Below are positions 55,829 through 64,000 of a stretch of DNA of 64,000 nt, piece by piece. A program made the position numbers and the translations under genes. The notes beneath the pieces were generated by a model, which was not told the DNA's origin, did not search any database, and saw nothing but the letters and a program-made list of their open reading frames with translations. The DNA lies in contig NC_061776.1 of the NCBI RefSeq assembly GCF_022458985.1, positions 9,070,591-9,134,590 of the forward strand, in the 5' to 3' direction. How positions within the stretch are numbered: the first letter of the stretch is position 1; the number at the start of each line of letters is the position of its first letter. Origin of the DNA: Mugil cephalus. Its lineage: Eukaryota; Chordata; Actinopteri; Mugiliformes; Mugilidae.

Positions 55829-58800
55829 GTGAGTTCACTACTTCGAAAAGCGTTTTTGAGCTTCGTCAAACTCGTTGCTGTGTGCGCTCGGGCTGTTGGT
55901 GCAGCTTCAGGACGCGGAGCTGGTTCAGCTTTTAAACTATACCCTCATCCCACAGCTTGTCCGTCCACTTTGTGTCGTGTTTGAGGTGAAAGCTTTGCGG
56001 CGTGTTTTGGTGTCACACTGTGGGAATGAGGTTGAGATGTGTTTACTCTGGGCGTGGCAAGTCGAGCGACGGATGCAGGGGAAGAGCTATACGTATGTCT
56101 TCTTACGTCAACATGTTTTATATTTCTCAGCAACATTGTGCAAAAGCCTCCTCTAATACCCACGTGTGGGATTCACTGGAAGTAGAAGTTGACGAAAATG
56201 CTAATGCTAGCGTTTCTCACGTCACTGTTAGCGCTCCGTCTGCGGCGCTCGTGGACTAAATCTAAGCGTGGTGGAGTTTGGGTGAAACCTATCGGGGTCA
56301 TGATTTGGGTTTTTTGCTGCTATCTGTGTCGAGATTTCCTCAATACAATTGCGTTGTAGCTGCTGCAAGTTGGGAAATACTGATAACTTGCATTGTGGCT
56401 CGGCGCGGTAGCCCGGTGCCTCTTTTGCATGGTGCCCCTGACTGTTTGGAAGGCTCCTACAGTAGCTCGGGGCACCGTAGGGTGCTGGTTGTACACATCG
56501 GAGGGCCCCACTGTTGCCTGTAAAAGGAAGTTTGGATATGCAAAGTGACTCACTGATTACAGTGCTCTCCTTCTGCTTCCTCTCTGACTCACCTCTGGAT
56601 TCACATGTAAATATGAGGACATGTACACGGCGCAGGCTCTGGAAGTTGTCCCCTCCCATCCCAAAACGGTTGACTCCCTTTGTATCTCTTAGGGTTCGGT
56701 CAAAGAAGACACGCACTAACGCCTTCCCTCCTCTGAACTTAAATTCGACTTCGGGGGGTCGAGTCCTTCCCTCGTTGCGCTGCCTGTAAGCGTCTTCCAT
56801 AGAAAGGAGAGGGGAAAGTCAGGTGATGGTTGGAGAGTCACATGAATCTGTAAGGTGGAGCTGTTACAGTCCACGGCCTGTGTTTGTCTTCTCTGAGTCA
56901 GTCCGTGTCTGCGTGTGGTAGGGCGGCACGATATGTTACAAAACAAAAAAAAAAAAAAAGAAAACGCGTCGTGTTTATTTTAGTCCATTTTCCAGTATCA
57001 TCATGGCATCATAAACTTTTCAAATCTTTATTACTTCCTTGTTAGAAGTCTGTAAATGCAGTGGACCTATGAATATTGAAATGTGCAAGAATATTCTGCA
57101 TGGCAATAACCCGCTGAGGCTTGCAGCCGGCCGAGGCGCTGATAATACCGCTGCTCTGTGGCATGAGTAAACATTAACAGAGTAAAATGAAGACAATGAA
57201 AAGCCTACAGTATTTATATTGACTGGTTCATGTGTGACTTTTCTCACATGTATTGGTTTTGCACTTGGCTGCCGCGCTGCTGCCACCGTCCTGAATCCCT
57301 AAAATGCTGCCAAATGATTGATGCTTAATTGTTTTTGAGACCAGTTTACTCCTACTCTTCATTCATTTTTCAATTATTCTTCCCTCTCCACGTCCGTACC
57401 CTCCTATCGCTGCCTCTCTGGCCATTGTGTCGCCGCTCCTGATTGGCTAACAGCTGGTGGGCAGTTGTACGTGCGGTCGATAAATCAACATCAAGTAAAG
57501 AAGTTTAATTCGCTCATGCATACTAGTAATAATCAGTGGGATTTCAGCAAGAAAGAGAGAAAGAGAGATAAAAATCTTTTTCTTTTTAAATGGCAGTTCA
57601 CTTTACTGCTTTTCTAGGAAGTAACATCTTGAAATGTGATATATTAGTCTGTGGTCACTGGTTCTAAAAAAAGGGCCGCACCATTTCAATGCCTGTCAAA
57701 CTTTTTCGGAGCCGGCGGAACTGTTTGTACATTTCTAGTGCATTTTGAAATCTTACTATTCAGGAGAAACACAGCCGTGCAGGTCTATTGTCAGCACCCT
57801 TGTGTTTGATTGAAGTCTGGAATTTGTCAGACTGCGCGGCCTCTCGCTTACTTCCTGTCTCAGTTTTTAACCTGCGTTTGAACCCTGTGGATGGAGGGCA
57901 TTCATAGATACTCTGTCCTACATGGCAGCAGACATGTCTGTGTGTAAAGGACCACACACACACACACACACGCGCGCGCACACACCTATTGTTGTCATGA
58001 CCACTTAACTACACTAACTGCTGCCGTCCTGGAAGTAGTGAAACGCTGCAGATGTCTGCGGCCGCCAACTGGGTTAAAATGAAAGGAGCAAAGGTCATTG
58101 GATTGGACGCAGGTTGTATTAGAGCAAATGTATTTTGGTATCGTCCGCCGTTTGCCCATGTTCGGTCTCTTGTGTGGTTTTGGCTATTGATCAGGAAAAG
58201 TATTTCTGACTCCGAGAGCCCGTCTCATACTATGCGCCTCGTTGTTTGTCAGTGCTAGCTACTTTTAGCCTCGTATAATCCCAGACTCAGACCAGAAAGC
58301 TTTCATTTCATCTTTTACTATTGTTCCGCACACCTGCTCTCTCCGCGTCTCCCTCTCTCTCTCGTATTGAACATCCACTGATTTGTGTTTGTGCAGTGGG
58401 CTCTGTCTTAGATCGTGAATGTGATAGGAGGAGTGATTTCAGTTGCTCCGCGAGTAAATTAAAGAGGAAGTTGGCCTGCGCGTAGCTGTTTGCAGGCGGA
58501 ACAGATTCGCAGTCGTTACAGCCTCGCGCAGAGACACTCGAACGCAACAGACGGGGACGTCAAACAACTTTTTAACGGGAGTTTGGTTGGATGTTTGCTC
58601 CTGTTTGTGAAGGCAGATGCAGAGCACCTCTGCCATTTCATCTGTCCTTCACAGACCTTGCTCTACTGGCAGATATTTTTTCCAGCACGGCCCGACCCCG
58701 TCGGACAGAGGCACAGGAAATAAAGTACGGGGCCGATGACGAGCGCTTGTTATGCCAAAGAGCGTGTCCTTATCGATGCTTTTGGAATCCTGTCACCCAT

Positions 58801-59527
58801 CGATCCGCGCTCTGCATCGCACAGTTATACGTTTTTTAAGAGCACAGATATGTGTCTGCCAGTTGATTGATTATGAGCTATTTTCGGCCGCGGCAGGCTG
58901 GTTCCATTGCAATGCCTTGGATGTGTCAACGGCAAAAAAAAATCAAACACCTTTTCACATGCGAATCTGAACTCCCAGGCCTCTCGTTTATTTATTTATT
59001 GTTTTGCTGGCAGATGTTTGTTACAGGTTCTTATAGCGAGTTCATATGCTAGTAGTGTGTGCTAGCTTTGTCTGGCTAGTGGGTGATTGCGGGGGCCCTG
59101 GTGTGAAACCCTCTCGTGTCAGTGTCCTCATTGATGGCTGCAGCGGCAGCGGACTGAGCCAGATGAGAGCTGCCCTGGATGGTGATGTAGCTGGAGTCAG
59201 GGAGGGTTAGTGAAGAAATGAGGCTATGAAACGTTTGAGCGATGCAGCTGGGGGTTTATTCCTGCGAACAGAATGAGGCCTGGGACAGAGATGGAGATAG
59301 AGCTGATGCTAGCTTGAGTCCATTATTGGTTATTATTATTATTATTATTATTAAGTACGATGTAGCAAACGTAGCCTCCCTTCTTTGTTCCTTTTGTGTC
59401 AAAAAAACAAACAAATAAAAGATTATTTAACCCCACGCTTTTTCAGGTCATTGGAATTAACAGATTTACCTGATTGTTGGTAAATAAGTGATGCTAATGT
59501 GCTTCATTTGTCAGCTTTAGTGTTGGG
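55829..59527 (+). other. gnal: gnal intron after exon 5, first part
   Basis: No further gnal exon was found. A 190-codon frame on the minus strand (56228-56800) has no recognisable domain. A CACACA/CGCGCG run lies at about 57952-57983 and an (ATT)n run at about 59330-59352. Confidence 0.4.
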
Positions 59528-60289
59528 CATGGGTCTTCAACAGGGGGTCTGCGACCCCTAGGGGGTCCACGGAGGTACTGCAGGAGGGTCACAAAATCTT
59601 TGGTTGAATGGACATTTTATATATATATATATTTTCTTTTTTTAATTTTCCCCCACAAATTTAAATATCTTTAAATACACAATAATGCGAATCCAACATA
59701 TTTTAGTAAAAACTAAAGTTAATAGTATAAAAAGTGTGTTGTAAAAGTATATAAAACGTATAAATGGAGGCAGAAAACGTTATCTTTCAGTCAGCACTTC
59801 ACTCATTCAGCGATACAGCAGCTGTCTCTACAGCGCTAGCCGTGACCTGTCGATCGAAGCCTCCTGTGCACAGTAGGCCCCGCCCCTTTCACTGGTGAGC
59901 CAATCACGAGGCTGCATGTTACACGCTGACCCTATCAGGTTCCCCGCAGTTGCCCGGTAGCCTGTTCAGTCTGTAATATTAGCAGAAGAGAAGCTAACAG
60001 TGCAGCTAGCTCCCATCGGCCTGAATGTTTTGGTGATTCACTGTATCTACTTCATTTAGCTGTTGTGTTTAAAGTTACAACTTGAATCTGTCAATTAATT
60101 AATCAATTAATTCCATTTAATAAAATTTAAAAACAGCTTAATATTGAAGGCAAAATGATAATATTAATGTTTATTTATAAATAGCACTAGGCTGAGTTTG
60201 GTATAAAACACATATAGTAGGGAGGGGGTCTCTACTTAATGTCTCCATCAGTTTCGTGTCCCTGGTCTGAATAATGTTGAAGACCTCTG
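59528..60289 (-). mobile_element. hAT-type MITE (copy E, complete, inverted relative to C and D)
   Basis: It begins CATGGGTCTTCAAC and ends GTTGAAGACCTCTG. Flanks GTGTTGGG and GTGTTAAA look like a decayed 8-bp target duplication. The internal GC box is GCCCCGCCCC (59877-59886) and the CCAAT box is at 59900-59904, the reverse complement of copies C and D. Confidence 0.85.
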
Positions 60290-61754
60290 GTGTTAAATGT
60301 AAAACATGTTGCTTTACAATGAGAATTATGAGATTTTAAACACTGAAATATAGTTTAGTGGTATTATATCTAAACTTTCCCATTTTAATTTGAACTCATG
60401 ACTGAGTCGACTGGTGATGAAGATGCAACAATTCTTTATATTTTGAGTTGTGAGAATTAGACGCCTTTCTTTGACTAGTATGATTTATGTTTTTGAGAAA
60501 TGTAAATATGTTACCTTGGATGTATTCACTGTAATTTGACATAAAAAAAGTGGTAATTAGCTGTAGCCCTACTTGCCTGTATGTACCTGTCCACTCAAAT
60601 GACTTTATTACTGTGTTTTATTGAAGAAAATGAAACTAGAATTAATTACAGGCAGAAATCCCAACGTCGAGGAGTGCTGCCCCTTTTAACACACGCAATA
60701 ATAAATATACTCATGAATGCAGCAAAACAAGACTTTGCCTCAACTCATCCTTCACACTGAGACAAATGTCAGATTGTTCAAGATTAAAACCGATCCGTTA
60801 AAAATCACAACATCATGTCCGGACTGAATTAGTTGCAAGTCTTTGACAAGCAAGACTTATTTTTAATCCTTTTAAAGTGGGAAATCTGGCTAAAATGCTT
60901 AAAACACAGTTTATATTCAACTGCCATAACAACCGTCAATGCTATAAAAAAAAAAAAATGATGTGCAATGTACGGTTTTCTAGGCGATGACTGTTTCTGT
61001 TTGTTCCTTTTAGATTTGAGCTCCTTTAATGACAATAAAGATCTATTGTGTTATAATACAGTTCATCCACTACTAGTTCTTAGTTTTATATATTTAAAAA
61101 AAAAACTTTGGTAGCAGAAGTTTACTTTGAAAAGTAAAAGTAATCAGTTGTCAGTTTATTTCCTGTTGATTGATTAAATGAAATCTCACGGCTCGGTTTC
61201 AATCCAACTTTATTTATAAAGCACTTTTAAACAACAACAGGTCAGGTTCGAATTTACATCATCTTAATGATAATATTTCAAAAAAATCAGTTGTTCTTGA
61301 CTAGAATCCGCTTTTATATTCATTGAAACAGCCTCCGTGCATCGACCACGCGTGGAGGCGTCAGTTTAAGGTGCAGTTTTTGCGAAGATGGCCCAGAATC
61401 GAGAAAACAACAGCTGGAACGGGACGAGTTTCTATCTGTCCCAGAGAGTCCCGGAGACGGGGCTGGATGAGCAGATGCGTCTGAGGCCGGGGCCTGGTTC
61501 TCGGGGGTTGGGGCTGGGGTGTAGTGCTTGGTCACGGGACCCTGTCACCAGCCCGGGGGCCACTGACACAGTCATCTGGGGCTGTAAAGTGCTAAGAATG
61601 GTCGGCATTGTCAGGCAGCCCCGGCCCCTGAAGGGCTTACAGAAACAGAGGGGCTACGCTTCACAAACAGTGGCTCTCCTCAATAAGAAGCCTCTTATGT
61701 TCACGGAAGAGCCCGAGAGAGTGATATTTATACACTGGCTGCATGTCACTGCTG

Positions 61755-61796
<42 letters not shown>

Positions 61797-62877
61797 CACT
61801 AATAAGTTGCTTCGGCCCTTTAACGTTTGTGCTGATGTGATGCGCGCCGCGTTTCACTTTCACCGAAAAAAAAGGATGAGCGTAGCCGTCCCAGAGCTCC
61901 AGGTGTTCCCGACATGTCTGAACAGATCTGTTTGTTTACAGGCCTTTTTTTTATCTGATCGGTCAAGAAAACAGGATTTTCTGCAAATATGTTCATTTTG
62001 CAGGTCAGGGCTTGCATAGGCAGGACACTATAAACCGATCCCTCATCCGAGAGGTATGACTGTGGCTGCGTTAGAGGTGCGGTGAAAGGTGAGCGGGGAC
62101 GAGGAGGAAATAAAACCGGTCCTTTAAAAACGGTAGACGAGCAAAGTCACATATTATTAGTATTTTTTAAATCAATTCGAGTAGTTTATTTCAAACCAGA
62201 CGGACAACAAAACAGTGACAAACACAAATAGAATAGAATAGAATAGAATAAAATGCCCCTTATTGTCATTATACAGTGTGTAGAAAGTGGAGAGTTTCTC
62301 CTTTTCACTGCAAAAACTATATTTAAAATAGTGCAAAAAGGTTTTATTTACACAAGAAAGTTAAAAATATTAAATACTGAGAAATATACAAATATTGTAA
62401 CAATATATATTATATCATCGTGTTGCTACAACAGTGTTAGCACAAGTGAAAATGTGTCCTTATTCCACATTCAAATTGTTATTTAAAAATTCCCATCAAC
62501 TTCATCAGATTGCATTCTTCTTCTTCTTCTTCTTCTTCTGCGTTTTAGTCGTCGAGTGTTTAATAAACAAACCAAAAAACCCGCCTAAATTACTTCAGTT
62601 CAGGCCTCTTTGCCTTTTTTTTTTTTTAACGAGACAATAAATAAACACGTCTGTTTATTTTGCCGTATCCATATCACAGTAGCGTCGGCGCTGACAATGA
62701 AGACGGTTCAGTTTTCTTCGTAAACGGGAGTTTGCGGAAGGACCTTAATCCAGATTAACAAAAGCCTTTGCGTTGCCTGTTAAAATCAGATGACCCTGCT
62801 GTCAGATGACTGAGGGAATGATCAAAGGGGGCACTATGGAAGTGTGTATGTTTGGATATATCTGCGAGCGTGTGTGG

Positions 62878-62948
<71 letters not shown>

Positions 62949-64000
62949 TGTACGACATTTCCAAGGAAAAGGAAGGAGTGGTTTTCGGAGCTGAACTGTA
63001 GAATCTGATCTACTGGAAGCTTGGTGGGACTCCCATCTACACAAACCACTGTCCTTAAGGTTGTTAGAGCCCCCTGTGGGACTGGGACTCTCTCTCTCCC
63101 TCTCTGTGTCTCTCTGTGTGTCTCTCTGTCTCTGTCCCGTCCTCTCTGGAGGCCCAGAAAGCGACAGCAGAGAGGATGTTGCAGAGCGCATGAGAACGCC
63201 GAACCTTTTTTTTCTCAAAAGTGCGTGCGCCTAAAATCTTTACAGACGGAGGGCATCGCTTTAACTTCCGTCTTCTTCTTCTTCTTCTTCTTCTTCTGTG
63301 TGCTTCTTCTCCTGTAGTTTTTTTTCTCTGGTAAGTTGTAGACGCGGGGCCCAGAAAAGAAAAGAAAAGAAAAGGAAAAGGCTCGGCCTGAAAACACTGG
63401 AGAGAGCCTAAAGCCGGGCCAGCATAACATGCTACATGTCACAAGATTAGCTGCATCGCCACTAGTGTGTTTTTATTTTGTTTCTAGAGACCAGAGGCTG
63501 TGACAGCATCTGTTTGGTCGACGAGTTTCAACCCCCATTAGAAAGACACCGACAAATAATCGTAGTTTTGAGAAACCCGTTCCTTAAAAGAAGAAGAAGC
63601 GTTGTTTGCGTGCAGATCTGTGTCACTCGTTCTTCTTTTTTTTATTTATTATTTATTTATTTATTTTTGTCGGTTTAGTGCTCGGTTGGTTTTGAGCCGG
63701 GGCTGCAGATACGTTCCGAGTATAAACGTCCCACTTAAAGACGGGGGAATTGCGGCTATAAATAGATTTTTTTATTTTTGGGTTTTAAAAAACTGTGCGT
63801 CCATTTTACACACACAGAGCGAGTCTCGTGAATGGCGGATATCTGTGTGTGTCAACCACACACACACACACACACACACACATACATATACACCTTTCTC
63901 TGTCTCCCTCTGCACACACACACACAGACACACACAGACACACACACACACACCCTGCTGTTGACCAGGAGTGTAAAAGACACAGTCTGCTGCAGGTTCC
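60290..64000. other. gnal: gnal intron, right end of the window
   Basis: No coding exon was found. It holds a probable interspersed repeat near 61200-61245 ('ccaactttatttataaagca' type) and AATAG repeats followed by a LINE-like tail (62229-62275). Microsatellites include (TTC)n at 62517-62538 and 63273-63297, a (TG) run of about 30 units at 62881-62944, (AAAAG)n at 63355-63375, and (CA)n at 63857-63881 and 63914-63953. Confidence 0.5.

Noticed and set aside
61388-61840. 150-codon plus-strand frame
   Set aside because: No recognised domain, it runs into poly-T, and it lies in a gnal intron with no matching splice phase evidence.
62802-63218. 138-codon minus-strand frame with a His-Thr run
   Set aside because: It is a translation of the (TG)n microsatellite.

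Overview
The window is vertebrate nuclear DNA, almost certainly from a ray-finned (teleost, probably percomorph) fish. All genes are split by GT-AG introns. Their proteins read as full vertebrate orthologues, and the spaces between them hold fish-type Tc1, hAT and LINE relics and long CA, poly-T and tandem arrays. No prokaryotic, viral, tRNA, rRNA or CRISPR feature was seen.

Layout: (1) 1-3,735, minus: the 5' end of a CC2D1-family gene, best matching cc2d1b, which runs off the left edge. (2) 4.2-5.3 kb: a decayed Tc1/mariner transposase. (3) 6,120-10,434, minus: a complete 7-exon EndoU poly(U) endoribonuclease. (4) 10.6-14.3 kb: intergenic, with fragments of one LINE-like reverse transcriptase family. 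(5) 14,347-17,777, plus: complete 10-exon pak1ip1. (6) 18,910-19,785, plus: complete 4-exon tmem14c, preceded by a repeated X-box/ETS-like promoter region. (7) 20,226-27,818, minus: complete 15-exon mak, tail-to-tail with tmem14c and carrying what looks like a mutually exclusive exon pair in the kinase domain. (8) 31,356 to beyond 55,828, plus: gnal (G-alpha-olf), with two alternative first exons (XL-olf and olf) and four shared exons; the rest lies past the right edge.

The 32-47 kb gnal intron is dominated by degenerate tandem arrays and hAT-type MITEs. pak1ip1, tmem14c and mak are neighbours on human 6p24 (recalled), so that block is conserved; gnal is on human 18p11, so its place beside mak is a different arrangement. 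mak is a ciliary kinase and gnal serves olfactory and striatal cAMP signalling. pak1ip1 (ribosome biogenesis), tmem14c (mitochondrial heme synthesis), endou and cc2d1b are not functionally linked to them, so this is a syntenic block rather than a pathway cluster.

I found no new multi-gene system. The best leads are the duplicated mak kinase exon, the RFX-like/ETS-like repeats upstream of tmem14c, a MITE family carrying a GC-box/CCAAT module, the ~170-bp tandem array before the olf first exon, and the poly-glycine insert in XL-olf. Exon borders were set by hand from splice sites and reading-frame continuity; no alignment or transcript evidence was available.
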